In this document: one piece after another, positions 9,223 through 18,415 of the stretch
How positions within the stretch are numbered: position 1 is the stretch's first letter
Layout of the letters: every line of letters begins with the position of its first letter
Notes under the pieces: generated by a model
Seen by the model: only the letters and a program-made list of their open reading frames with translations
Told to the model about the DNA's origin: nothing
Databases searched by the model: none
Translations under genes and position numbers: made by a program
Assembly: GCA_025359135.1 (NCBI GenBank)
Contig: JANYHJ010000062.1
Location: 1-54,747, forward strand
From: Gemmatimonadota bacterium
GTDB taxonomy: Bacteria; Gemmatimonadota; Gemmatimonadetes; Gemmatimonadales; Gemmatimonadaceae
Direction: 5' to 3'
Length of the DNA: 54,747 nucleotides

Positions 9223-9822
9223 CTACGCAGGCATCGGTCGAATGGGACCGTGACCGGCATGCACAACCTTCGCGCCCTTCGCGCGCAGCACATCCCAGCT
9301 CGCGGTCACCAGCGTCGCGGCATCCTCGCCCGCGAGCGTCGGCCACGTGAGGTCGCCGGTGAACACTTCGCCGCCGTCGAGCAGCACCGAGACGGAGTCG
9401 TCCGAGTGTCCGGGTGTGTGCACGATCTCGCCCGCGATGCCAAGGCGCGCGAGAAATGCGCGACTCTCCGCGCACGTGAGCGGCACGTTGTCGCCCAAGC
9501 CGATCGGCGTGTAGTGGTCCGCAGGCTTGACGTGCGCGCGCATCGGTTCGATGAACGCCGCCTGCACATCCATCACGACCAGCCGCATGCCGGCCACCTT
9601 CAAGTCCTGCGCGGCGCCGGCGTGATCGAGGTGGTAGTGCGTCGCGAGCCCGTGCGTCACTTCGGCCATCGGCACCCCCATGCGCTTGAGCTGCGCCGCA
9701 AGCGTGCCGAACATGCCGGGCCAGCCCAAGTCCACGAGCAGCCGCGATCGTCCCGCACTCACCACCCAGAAGTTGGTGGAGCGGTAGCCAACGTTGACGA
9801 TGGTGGGAGCGGTCGTGGCCAT
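9223..9822 (-). CDS. MBL-fold metallo-hydrolase
   Basis: A 199-residue cytoplasmic metallo-beta-lactamase-fold enzyme. The HxHxDH motif is intact in THYHLDHAG (His62, His64, Asp66, His67). It is followed by His139 in HTPGHSDDS, Asp157 in FTGDLTW and a last histidine in HAGHGP, giving a complete two-metal site. It is compact, close to the minimal fold, and most like glyoxalase II-type or small-molecule lactone/thioester hydrolases. It has no signal peptide. It starts nine bases after the stop of the glycosidase-like gene upstream on the same strand, so the two are probably co-transcribed. The substrate is unknown. Confidence 0.88.
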   Translation of the reverse strand: MATTAPTIVNVGYRSTNFWVVSAGRSRLLVDLGWPGMFGTLAAQLKRMGVPMAEVTHGLATHYHLDHAGAAQDLKVAGMRLVVMDVQAAFIEPMRAHVKPADHYTPIGLGDNVPLTCAESRAFLARLGIAGEIVHTPGHSDDSVSVLLDGGEVFTGDLTWPTLAGEDAATLVTASWDVLRAKGAKVVHAGHGPIRPMPA

Positions 9823-9831
9823 CGGGCGACG

Positions 9832-11760
9832 TCAGGGAGCGTCGTGGAGCACGCTGATCGACAGCGGCGGAAAGGTGAGGGTACCGCGCACGCGCAGGCG
9901 GACCGGCGGCAGGTCGCGCGACGGCCGCTCGCCGCCCCACTCGTACTGCGCCTTGGAATATTGCAGCGCCTCACGCCAGCGCGCATCGAGCGCCACCGTG
10001 ACCGCCTCCGTGCTCGACCGGTTGATCACGAGCAGCGACCAGTGGCCATCGGGACGCTTGGCAGCGAACGCGTGCAGCGCGGCGGCACTGCTCGCAACGG
10101 GATACAGCTCGTGCGCACCCTCCGGCTGCATCCATTCGCGCGCGAGCAGTCGCGCCGCGTGATACGCCGGAACGCGGGCACCAACACCGCCCTCGGAATC
10201 GGCCTGGAAGAGCATCAGGTTGCCCGCGGTGCAGCCGCGCTCGGGCATCACGTCGGCCGGCTCGGGTCCGTAGAAGTAGGCGCGCGCACCGCCGAACTCG
10301 AGGAACGTCGCCACGGCCTCGGTGTTCGTGATCGCGCCCTCGAGGTCGATCTCCGCGTGCGAGGCGTGCGGCGAGAAACCATACTCGGCGATCATCCACG
10401 GAATCGTGCGCGGAATCCCCGCGCGCTCGAGCAGGCCGAGCGCGGTGCGCAGCGTGCGCTCGTGACCCGCGACGAGTGGCGCCACCGGATGGCAGACGTC
10501 GTCGAACGCGTACCACTCGAAGGTGAAGAACTGCAGGTCGCCGGGACGGAGCAGGGGGATGAGCCGCTTCATCCAGCGCGACGGAAACTCGTCGGGGTCG
10601 CCGGACGCGGAGCCCGACACGACGCTTGGGCCGCCGAGCACGACGCCCGGAGCGGCGGCACGCAGCGAGTCGGCCATCAGGCGGTAGAGCGCGGCAAAAT
10701 CGGCAGGGTCGACGTACTGCTGCTCGGGCTCCTCACCCATCTCGAACTCGCTCACGGGCAGCGCGCGACGCCGCACGTAGCGCACGAGCGCGGCCACGTT
10801 GGCAGGCGTGTCGTACAAGACGCCGATCGGGTACATGAGCGATCGGCCGAGCCCGAGCGCGGCGAGGCGGTCCACGCCGGGCTGCTCCGAATGCGGATCT
10901 TCGTCCTCGGCACGGTGCCACGGGTCGGTCGACGACACGTAGACCGGCGTCTGCGTCTGGTTCGTCGTGCCGCGCTTCACGAGCTCGCGTCCGCGCGTGT
11001 CCCGCACGCTCACCTCGCGGATGGCGAAGCCCACGCCGTCGCGCCAATCGACGGTGCGCATCGCGTTGGACGCCAGCAGGTGAATGCGCACCGCGCGCGC
11101 GGTCATGCCCGGTGTAAACGGTATCCAGTACCCCGCATCGGTGAAGCGCGCGGGATCGACGTCACCCACATGCGCCTCGAGCCGGTAGCGCGTGGCGCGC
11201 GGTTGCCCCCACGTGATCTGCACGCTCCGGACGGCGGCGTGGCGCGCGAGATCGAGCACCACCCACTGCGCACGCGAGAGGTACGGATTCGACTTCCAGA
11301 ACGTGGACGTGTCGCCATCCGCGATGCGCGAGTACCCGTCGTTGTTCGCCTGGTCGAAGGTGTTGCCGCGGCGCGGGAGCCGAAAGCCGAACGAGGCGTC
11401 GATGGGTGCACCCAGCGTGTCGCTCGACACCCAGTAGCCGCGACGGTGGACCGCGTCGCTCCAGCGTCCCACAGGATTCCAGTGCCAGACCTGCCCGCCG
11501 AGCTCGGCCCGCAGCCGCGCCGACACCACGTGGAAGCCGGCGCCCCGGATCGAGTCGAGCGTGGCCGGCGTGAAGATCCGCTTCGTGTCGCCCTTCTCGT
11601 GTCCGTCGATCGTGAGGCCGAGCGCGCGTGAGGGATCCACCGTGGCCGAGGGGCGCCGGGCGATCGTGAGCGAATCGAACTGCAGCGCAAGGACGAGGGC
11701 GATCAGCATCGAGCGGGAGTGGGCGTGCGCAGATTGTGTGCGAAGGGAGGACGCGACCAT
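9832..11760 (-). CDS. Exported glycosidase-like protein with internal discoidin (F5/8C) domain
   Basis: A 642-residue exported protein. After a signal-like N-terminus (SMLIALVLALQF) comes the start of a barrel. A discoidin-type carbohydrate-binding segment follows at about 138-255 (NDGYSRIADGDTSTFWKS, WVVLDLARHAAVRSVQI), then the remaining barrel. Glu343/344 in EMGEEPEQ and Glu459 in MIAEYGFS sit where clan GH-A retaining glycosidases carry the acid/base and nucleophile, in the style of GH39/GH44-like enzymes. The C-terminus is a beta-sandwich. I am fairly sure of a GH-A-like fold but not of a numbered family. Met at 11760 gives a positively charged signal n-region; ATG 11709 is an alternative. 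It is divergent from the sortilin-like gene with 68 bases between them. Confidence 0.7.
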   Translation of the reverse strand: MVASSLRTQSAHAHSRSMLIALVLALQFDSLTIARRPSATVDPSRALGLTIDGHEKGDTKRIFTPATLDSIRGAGFHVVSARLRAELGGQVWHWNPVGRWSDAVHRRGYWVSSDTLGAPIDASFGFRLPRRGNTFDQANNDGYSRIADGDTSTFWKSNPYLSRAQWVVLDLARHAAVRSVQITWGQPRATRYRLEAHVGDVDPARFTDAGYWIPFTPGMTARAVRIHLLASNAMRTVDWRDGVGFAIREVSVRDTRGRELVKRGTTNQTQTPVYVSSTDPWHRAEDEDPHSEQPGVDRLAALGLGRSLMYPIGVLYDTPANVAALVRYVRRRALPVSEFEMGEEPEQQYVDPADFAALYRLMADSLRAAAPGVVLGGPSVVSGSASGDPDEFPSRWMKRLIPLLRPGDLQFFTFEWYAFDDVCHPVAPLVAGHERTLRTALGLLERAGIPRTIPWMIAEYGFSPHASHAEIDLEGAITNTEAVATFLEFGGARAYFYGPEPADVMPERGCTAGNLMLFQADSEGGVGARVPAYHAARLLAREWMQPEGAHELYPVASSAAALHAFAAKRPDGHWSLLVINRSSTEAVTVALDARWREALQYSKAQYEWGGERPSRDLPPVRLRVRGTLTFPPLSISVLHDAP

Positions 11761-11828
11761 TACCGGCAGAGCGGACGCCCTGCATACTAGAGGGTTCTCC
11801 TGCTCATCACCGGTTGCGAGGCAGCGTC
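11760..11828 (+). promoter_or_regulatory. Divergent promoter region with weak rightward promoter
   Basis: The 68 bases between two divergent starts must drive both genes. For the rightward gene, TTACCG (11760-11765) lies 17 bases before CATACT (11783-11788); these match 3 and 4 of 6 consensus positions. GAGG, seven bases before ATG 11829, is a usable ribosome-binding site. I see no clear leftward promoter. Confidence 0.3.
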
Positions 11829-14800
11829 ATGCGTACTTCGACGAACAGCGCGTTCCTTCTGGCCGCAGGCGGCCTCCTCGTGGTTGCGGCGCCGGCCAGT
11901 GCGCAGCGGAACCGGGCGCTGGCCGCGGCGCCGGCGGCGGTCATCGACACGACCGCGCTCACTGCCATGCGCTGGCGATACGTCGGTCCAGAGGGGAATC
12001 GCACCATCTCGGTCGCAGGCATCAAGGGCGACATCAACACCTACTACGCAGGCGCTGCCTCGGGCGGCATCTGGAAGACGGTGGACGGCGGCTCGCACTG
12101 GCAGCCGATCTTCGACAAGGAGCCGGTCTCGAGCATCGGCGCGCTCGCGGTTGCGCCGTCGGATCCGAACGTGGTCTGGGCGGGCACCGGAGAGTCGTTC
12201 ATCCGCAGTCACATCTCGCTGGGCTGGGGCATGTACCGGTCGAACGATGCGGGCAAGACATGGGCGCGCGCCGGGCTCGAGAACACCGGCCGCATCGCGC
12301 GGCTCGCGGTCGACCCCGCCAACGCGGATCGCGTGCTCGTGGCCGCCGAGGGCCATGCGTACGGGCCGCAGCAGGAGCGCGGCATCTATCGCACGCTCGA
12401 CGGCGGCAAGTCGTGGGAACGCGTGCTCTTCGTGAACGACTCGACGGGCGGCGTGGACGTGCTGCTCGATCCCAACAATCCGCGCATCGTGTACGCGGCC
12501 ATGTGGCAGATCGAGATCCACACCTGGGGACGCGAGTCGGGCGGCGCGGGTTCGAGCATCTGGAAGTCCACGGACTTCGGCGCCACGTGGAAGCGGCTCG
12601 TGGGCCATGGCCTGCCTGAGCGGCCGTACGGGAAGGTCGGACTCGGGGTGAGCGCGGCCAACTCGAACCGGGTCTACGCGGAAATCGAGACCGGTGACGG
12701 CCTGCCGTGGCACGGACAGCCGACCGATCGCGGCCACATCTGGCGCTCGGATGACGCGGGCGAGACGTGGCAGCTGGTGAATGAAGACCGCAAGCCCGGC
12801 GGTCGCACCGCGTACTACAACCGCATGGGCGTCGAACCCGACAACGCGGACGAAGCCTACTTTCTCGCTGCCGACTGGACCAAGACGCTCGACGGCGGCA
12901 AGAACATCATCGACGTGCCGGACGCGCAGGTGCCGCGCGGCGATCATCACGATGTCTGGTTCGACCCGTCCAACGGCAACCGGTTCATCGTGGCGCATGA
13001 CGGCGGCATCTCGATCACGACGACGCGCGGCCGCGAGTGGCACCGCATCGAGTTGCCCATCGCGCAGATGTACCACGTCATGACCGACGACGCGATTCCG
13101 TACAACCTCTACGGCAACCGGCAAGATGGCCCCAGCGTGTTCGGGCCGAGCAACTCGAAGGTGCCGCACTACTACGGTCCCAAGCAGGACATCTGGCGCG
13201 GCCTCTGGCGCACGGTGGGCGGCGGCGAGGACGGTTGGGCCACCCCCGATCCCGTCGACACCTCGCTCGTCTGGTCGAGCGGCGCCGGATTCGGCGCGGG
13301 TGGCGGCGTGATGGTCAAGTGGAACCGCTTCACCAACATCGCGCAGCAGGTGGAAGTCTGGCCGCAGCAGACCACCGGCTGGCCGGCCGACTCGCTCAAG
13401 TACCGCTTCGTCTGGCAGTTTCCGCTGTTGATCAGCCCGCACGACCACAACACGGTCTACACCGGCAGCCAGTACGTCCACGTCACCAACGATGGCGGCT
13501 ATCACTGGCGCGAGCTCTCGCCCGACCTGACGCGCAACGACAAGTCGCGCCAGCGCATTTCGGGTGGGCTCACGCCGGACAACATCGGCGTCGAGTACGC
13601 GGGGGTCGTCTTCGCGATCGCCGAATCGAAGCTCGCCAAGGGACTCATCTGGGCCGGCAGCAACGATGGCCTCGTGCACGTGACGCGCGACAACGGCGCG
13701 ACGTGGACCAACGTCACGGCGAACGTGACCGGCATGATGGATTGGGGCACAATCTCCAACATCGAACCGAGCAAGTGGGACGTGGGCACGGCGTACATGT
13801 CGGTGGATGGCCACCAGATGAACAACCGCGACCCGTTCATCTACAAGACCACCGACTACGGCAAGACGTGGAAGCCTATCGTGAAGGGAATTCCGAAGAG
13901 TCCGCTCTCGTACGTGCACGTCGTCCGCGAGGATCCCGTGCGGAAGGGACTGCTCTATGCCGGCACCGAGAACGGCCTCTACGTGAGCTGGGACGATGGC
14001 GAGAACTGGCAGCCGCTGCAGAACAACCTGCCGCACGCTCCCGTCTACTGGATCGTGATCCAGGAACGGTTCAACGACCTCGTGATCGCCACCTACGGGC
14101 GCGGCTTCTGGATCCTGGACGACATCACGCCGCTGCGACAGTTGAACGCCGAGCAAGCGGCCCGCCCCGTGGTCCTGCTCAAGCCGCGCGACCAGTACCG
14201 GTTCCGTCCGGTGGAGGGGCCTTTCACGGAAATGGACGACATTGTCGCGGGCGAAAACCCGCCGGACGGCGCGGCCCTCAACTTCTGGCTCAAGTCCGCA
14301 AGCAAGGACTCGGCGACGCTCACCATCGCCGACGCGAGCGGCGCCGTCGTGCGCACGCTCAAGGCGCCGCAGCGTCAGGGACTCAATCGCGTCTACTGGG
14401 ACCTGAACAGCGAACTCACGCACCAGGCGATCCTGCGCTCAAGTCCGCCGTCGTCGCCGTGGTACGAGGTGCCGCCCTCGGGCAAGCCCGCGCCGGGGGT
14501 TGGTCGCATGGCGATTCTCGAGCCGCCGGGCACCTACACGGTCACGCTCACCGCCGCGGGCGAAACGCAGTCGCAGAAGCTCACCATCCTCAAGGATCCC
14601 GTCTCCGGCGGCAGTGAGCAGACGATCGCCGAACAGCTCGCCTTCGAGCAGGCGATCGCGCGCGACCTGAACGAGGTCGTGGACCAGATCAACAAGCTCG
14701 AGGTCGTGCGGAGCCAGATCGTGGCCGTGCAGCAGATCGCCGGGTCCAAGGGCTTTGCCAATGACCTCAAGAGCGCCATCGACGCCGCGATGGCCAAACT

Positions 14801-15077
14801 CATGGCGGTGGAAGGGCAGCTCTTCCAGATGACCAGCACAGGACGAGGCCAGGACTTCAACCGGCGGCCGGTACGCTTGGCCGAGCAGATGAACTACCTC
14901 GCCGGCGTGGTAAGCCTCACCGACTTCGCCCCGACCGGTGCCCAGAAGGACGTGCAGGGTGTGCTGCACGACCAATGGTTGCGCATCAAGCCGCAGGTGC
15001 AGCAATTCCTCGACAAGGAGCTGCCCGCGTTCAACGAACAGCTGCGCGCGGGCGGCCAACAGCCCGTCGTGCCGTAG
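11829..15077 (+). CDS. Exported sortilin-type (VPS10/Asp-box) beta-propeller protein 1
   Basis: A 1082-residue exported protein with a signal peptide ending PASAQ at about residue 26. Residues 45-800 are dense in Asp-box repeats of the form S/T-x-D-x-G-x-T-W: WKTVDGGSHW, YRSNDAGKTW, YRTLDGGKSW, WKSTDFGATW, WRSDDAGETW, YKTTDYGKTW, VSWDDGENW. This indicates one or two sortilin-like propellers. The propeller ends at ATYGRGFWILDDITPLRQL, a block shared with the two paralogues in this window. A FlgD-like Ig domain follows (ENPPDGAALNFWLK, LNRVYWDLNSE) and then a helical tail. Such proteins are often misnamed glycosyl hydrolase or sialidase, but no sialidase catalytic set is visible. The gene starts an operon with the next two genes. 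Confidence 0.88.
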   Translation: MRTSTNSAFLLAAGGLLVVAAPASAQRNRALAAAPAAVIDTTALTAMRWRYVGPEGNRTISVAGIKGDINTYYAGAASGGIWKTVDGGSHWQPIFDKEPVSSIGALAVAPSDPNVVWAGTGESFIRSHISLGWGMYRSNDAGKTWARAGLENTGRIARLAVDPANADRVLVAAEGHAYGPQQERGIYRTLDGGKSWERVLFVNDSTGGVDVLLDPNNPRIVYAAMWQIEIHTWGRESGGAGSSIWKSTDFGATWKRLVGHGLPERPYGKVGLGVSAANSNRVYAEIETGDGLPWHGQPTDRGHIWRSDDAGETWQLVNEDRKPGGRTAYYNRMGVEPDNADEAYFLAADWTKTLDGGKNIIDVPDAQVPRGDHHDVWFDPSNGNRFIVAHDGGISITTTRGREWHRIELPIAQMYHVMTDDAIPYNLYGNRQDGPSVFGPSNSKVPHYYGPKQDIWRGLWRTVGGGEDGWATPDPVDTSLVWSSGAGFGAGGGVMVKWNRFTNIAQQVEVWPQQTTGWPADSLKYRFVWQFPLLISPHDHNTVYTGSQYVHVTNDGGYHWRELSPDLTRNDKSRQRISGGLTPDNIGVEYAGVVFAIAESKLAKGLIWAGSNDGLVHVTRDNGATWTNVTANVTGMMDWGTISNIEPSKWDVGTAYMSVDGHQMNNRDPFIYKTTDYGKTWKPIVKGIPKSPLSYVHVVREDPVRKGLLYAGTENGLYVSWDDGENWQPLQNNLPHAPVYWIVIQERFNDLVIATYGRGFWILDDITPLRQLNAEQAARPVVLLKPRDQYRFRPVEGPFTEMDDIVAGENPPDGAALNFWLKSASKDSATLTIADASGAVVRTLKAPQRQGLNRVYWDLNSELTHQAILRSSPPSSPWYEVPPSGKPAPGVGRMAILEPPGTYTVTLTAAGETQSQKLTILKDPVSGGSEQTIAEQLAFEQAIARDLNEVVDQINKLEVVRSQIVAVQQIAGSKGFANDLKSAIDAAMAKLMAVEGQLFQMTSTGRGQDFNRRPVRLAEQMNYLAGVVSLTDFAPTGAQKDVQGVLHDQWLRIKPQVQQFLDKELPAFNEQLRAGGQQPVVP

Positions 15078-15127
15078 CCGTCGATCCTGTCATCATCATC
15101 TCGTTCGTCACTTCAACCCGATCACTC

Positions 15128-18100
15128 GTGCGTATCGCGCGCTTCATCTCCGCCATCGTCGTTGCCATCGCCGGCCAGGGTACGCTCGTGCGTGCGCAGG
15201 CGCCCACCGTCGACCCGTCGAGCGCCATGCACTGGCGCGCCATCGGTCCCACGCGCGCCGGGCGTGCGCGCGCGCTTGCGGGCGTCGCCGCGCAACCCAA
15301 CCTCTTCTACATCGGCTTCGACGACGGCGGCCTCTGGCGCTCCACCGACTACGGCTCGACGTGGGTGCCGCTCTTCGAGCGCGAAGCCACGGGGTCGATC
15401 GGCGCGATCGCGGTCGCGCCTTCGGATCCGAACATCATCTACGTCGGCACCGGCGCGGGGATCATCCGCCCGGACCTGGCCACGGGGCAGGGGCTCTACA
15501 AGTCCGTCGACGCTGGCAAGACGTGGACGCGCTTGGGCCTCTTCGACTCGCAGATGATCGCGATGATCGACGTCGACCCGCGTGATCCGAACCGCTTCTT
15601 CGTCGCCGTGCTCGGCCACCCCTACGGACAGAACGCGGAGCGCGGCATCTTCCGCTCGCTCGATGGCGGCCGCACGCTCGAGAAGGTGCTCTTCCGCGAC
15701 GAGTACACGAGCGGCAACGACGTGCGCATCGATCCCTCGGACCCGAACACCGTCTACGCCACGCTCTGGCAGCAGCAGGAAGCGTTCTGGGAAGGCGGCG
15801 GCTTCAGCGGCGGCGGCAACGGCATCTTCAAGTCGGTTGACGGCGGGAGCACGTGGAAGCAGCTCACGGACGGCCTGCCCACCGTGCTGCAGGCCAACAT
15901 CGCGATTGCGCCGAGCAATGCGAAGCGGCTCTACGCGATGGCGGCGTCGGCGCTGCCGAGCGGGCAGTCGGGACCGGTGGCGTTCTATACGTCGGCCGAT
16001 GCCGGGGAGCACTGGACGGTGGTGACCACGCAGCAGCCGGCCGCGGGCGCGACGGTCGATGCGCGCCCGCTTCAGCGCATCGGCGGTGGCGACCTGCCGA
16101 CGCTCGTCATCGATCCGCGCGACGAGAAGGTGGTCTACAGCTCGAGCCAGGTCTTCTGGCGCACCGAGGATGGTGGCGCGAGCTGGAGCGCGGTGCGCGG
16201 CGCGCCCGGTGGCGACGACTACCAGAAGGCATGGATCAACCCGCTCCACCCCGAGATCATCCTCTCGGTGTCGGACCAGGGCGGCGTGGTCTCGGCCAAT
16301 CGCGGCGCGTCGTGGAGCAACTGGTACACGCAGCTCACTGCGGCCATGTACCACGTCACCACCGACTTCGCCTTTCCGTATCGTGTCTGCAGCGGGCAGC
16401 AGGACTCGGGTTCCGCGTGCGTCGACAGTCGCAGCAACGACGGCCAGATCACCTTCCACGATTGGCATCCGGTCAACATCCAGGAGTACGGCATCGCCGC
16501 GCCGGACCCCAAGGATCCCGACATGGTGTTCGGCAGCATGCGGAGTGGCGTCTCGCTCTTCAATCGCAAGACGGGACAGACGACACTCGTTGGACCCGAC
16601 ATGACAGCCGTCGGCCCCAACGGCGAGCACTACAACCGCAACGTGCGCACGATGCCGATCCAGTGGTCGCCGATCGACCACAGCACGCTCTACTACGCGT
16701 CCAACGCGATCTGGAAGTCGCTCGACAAGGGGATGCACTGGACGCGCGTGAGCGGCGATCTCGCGCGCCAGACGTGGACCGCGCCGTCAAGCGCGGGCAA
16801 GTACGCGAGCACCGTGACGTCCGGCCCGCGCGGCGCCGTCACGGCGATGTCGCTTTCACCGCTCAAGGCGGGCACGATCTGGGCCGGCACCGACGATGGT
16901 CTCGTTCAGGTGACGAGCGACGGCGGCGCCTCTTGGAAGAACGTCACCCCGCCTGCCATCACCGCGTGGACACGCGTCTTCAACATGGACGCGGGCCACC
17001 ACGACGCGCGCACCGCGTACTTCGCCGCCAACGGCATCCGTGTCGACGATCGCACGCCGCGCTTCTGGCGCACGCATGACCTGGGCGCCACCTGGACGGA
17101 GATCAGCGCCGGACTCCCCGGTGGCGCCGCCGCCAACACCATCCGCGAGGATCCGCGCCAGCGCGGCCTCCTCTACGCCGGCACCGACAATCAGGTCTGG
17201 GTCTCGTACGACGACGGCGATCACTGGTCGTCGCTCCGCCTCGACATGCCCGCCATCGCCATCCGCGACCTCTTCGTGAAGGACGACTCCACCTGTCGCT
17301 GTGCCGATCTGGTGGCCGCGACGCATGGGCGCGGCTTCTGGATTCTCGACGACCTCACGCCGCTCAGGCAGCGCGCCGCCGTGGCATCCGCACAGGCGAG
17401 CAACAAGCCGTATCTCGTCAAGCCGCTCGTCGCCACGCGACTCCGCTTCGCCGCCAACGATCCGACGCCGTGGCCACCCGAAGTGCCCGCGGGCGAGAAC
17501 CCACCGCCGGGCGCGGTGCTCGACTACTACCTGCCGTCCGATGCGCGCGGCGTCGTGTCGATCGAGATCCTCGATGGCGCGGGCAAGGTCGTGCGTCGCC
17601 ATGCGAGCGACGAGCCGCGCCTCGATCCCGATCCGGGCGTCGATCCCGCGGGCTACGACAAGCTCTGTCGCGTCAAGCCCACCGCCACCGCATGCGGACT
17701 CCCGCTCTACTGGATGGCGCCGCAGATCGTCGTCTCCGCGCGCGCCGGCATGCACCGCTTCATCTGGGACATGCGCTATGCACCGCTCCCCGGCAACATT
17801 GCCGACCTGGGCGATGAAGACGCCACCGGCGCCGTGCCCCATCACACCTGGGTGCCGGCGGCGTCACCGTTCGCGCCGGCGGGCCGCTACACCGTGCGCC
17901 TCACGGTTGACGGCCAGAGCGTCACGCAGCCGCTCGACCTCATGCTCGATCCGCGCGTCAAGACGCCCGCGGCCGGGCTCACGCAGCTCGCCACGCTCAC
18001 GCGCACCGGGTACGACGGTGCCATCGTGGCGCACGCCGCGTTCGTCGAAGCACGCGCCCTCTCGAATGCGCTTGCCGCTGCGGGAGGTGGTGACGCGCTC

Positions 18101-18412
18101 GGGCTGCGCGCGCAGGTGGACTCCGTTGCGCCCGCCGATGGTCGCGCGGGGCGCGGTGCGCGTCGCCGTCGTGGCGGCGGACCCGCGATGGTCACGCTCG
18201 ACGTCGCGTCCAACGCGCTCATGGCGGCCGCGATGGCCATCCAGGGCGCCGACGTGACACCCACCGCCTCCCAGGCCGACGCGGTGACCAAGGCGAAGGC
18301 GCAGGGCGACGAGGTGATGGGGAAGTGGTCGTCGCTCAAGTTCAGCGGACTGGGTGCGCTCAACGTCAAGCGACGCGCAGCGGGACAGCCACCGATCGAG
18401 CTCTCGCACTAG
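15128..18412 (+). CDS. Exported sortilin-type beta-propeller protein 2
   Basis: A 1094-residue paralogue of the preceding protein. The start is inferred to be GTG 15128 (VRIARFISAIVVAIAGQG), because it opens a signal peptide ending VRAQ; no ATG precedes it in a sensible position. Asp-box repeats include WRSTDYGSTW, YKSVDAGKTW, FKSVDGGSTW, YTSADAGEHW, WKSLDKGMHW and WRTHDLGATW. The propeller closes with ATHGRGFWILDDLTPLRQ, and an Ig-like domain follows. A Cys pair near 885-900 (KLCRVKPTATACGLPLYW) suggests a disulfide. An Arg-rich insert (GARRRRGGG) sits near the C-terminus. It begins 50 bases after paralogue 1 and ends four bases before the amidohydrolase start, so these are co-transcribed. 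Confidence 0.88.
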   Translation: MRIARFISAIVVAIAGQGTLVRAQAPTVDPSSAMHWRAIGPTRAGRARALAGVAAQPNLFYIGFDDGGLWRSTDYGSTWVPLFEREATGSIGAIAVAPSDPNIIYVGTGAGIIRPDLATGQGLYKSVDAGKTWTRLGLFDSQMIAMIDVDPRDPNRFFVAVLGHPYGQNAERGIFRSLDGGRTLEKVLFRDEYTSGNDVRIDPSDPNTVYATLWQQQEAFWEGGGFSGGGNGIFKSVDGGSTWKQLTDGLPTVLQANIAIAPSNAKRLYAMAASALPSGQSGPVAFYTSADAGEHWTVVTTQQPAAGATVDARPLQRIGGGDLPTLVIDPRDEKVVYSSSQVFWRTEDGGASWSAVRGAPGGDDYQKAWINPLHPEIILSVSDQGGVVSANRGASWSNWYTQLTAAMYHVTTDFAFPYRVCSGQQDSGSACVDSRSNDGQITFHDWHPVNIQEYGIAAPDPKDPDMVFGSMRSGVSLFNRKTGQTTLVGPDMTAVGPNGEHYNRNVRTMPIQWSPIDHSTLYYASNAIWKSLDKGMHWTRVSGDLARQTWTAPSSAGKYASTVTSGPRGAVTAMSLSPLKAGTIWAGTDDGLVQVTSDGGASWKNVTPPAITAWTRVFNMDAGHHDARTAYFAANGIRVDDRTPRFWRTHDLGATWTEISAGLPGGAAANTIREDPRQRGLLYAGTDNQVWVSYDDGDHWSSLRLDMPAIAIRDLFVKDDSTCRCADLVAATHGRGFWILDDLTPLRQRAAVASAQASNKPYLVKPLVATRLRFAANDPTPWPPEVPAGENPPPGAVLDYYLPSDARGVVSIEILDGAGKVVRRHASDEPRLDPDPGVDPAGYDKLCRVKPTATACGLPLYWMAPQIVVSARAGMHRFIWDMRYAPLPGNIADLGDEDATGAVPHHTWVPAASPFAPAGRYTVRLTVDGQSVTQPLDLMLDPRVKTPAAGLTQLATLTRTGYDGAIVAHAAFVEARALSNALAAAGGGDALGLRAQVDSVAPADGRAGRGARRRRGGGPAMVTLDVASNALMAAAMAIQGADVTPTASQADAVTKAKAQGDEVMGKWSSLKFSGLGALNVKRRAAGQPPIELSH

Positions 18413-18415
18413 CTC

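Noticed and set aside
9097-11631. Plus-strand open frame of 844 codons opposite the MBL and glycosidase-like genes
   Set aside because: No motifs; the minus strand carries the HxHxDH motif and a discoidin domain.
12060-13900. DNA-level repeats resembling a repeat array or CRISPR
   Set aside because: The repetition comes from codons for Asp-box motifs (GGCGGC, ACGTGG) inside coding sequence; spacing is irregular and repeat units are not conserved as DNA.
11787-14423. Minus-strand open frame of 878 codons opposite propeller 1
   Set aside because: Composition is that of a shadow frame (Arg, Asp, His, Val runs) with no recognisable family; the plus strand is clearly coding.
11829-18412. Sialidase or glycosyl hydrolase function for the Asp-box proteins
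   Set aside because: Asp-boxes are structural repeats. I see no FRIP motif, arginine triad or nucleophile tyrosine pattern, so only a propeller fold is claimed.
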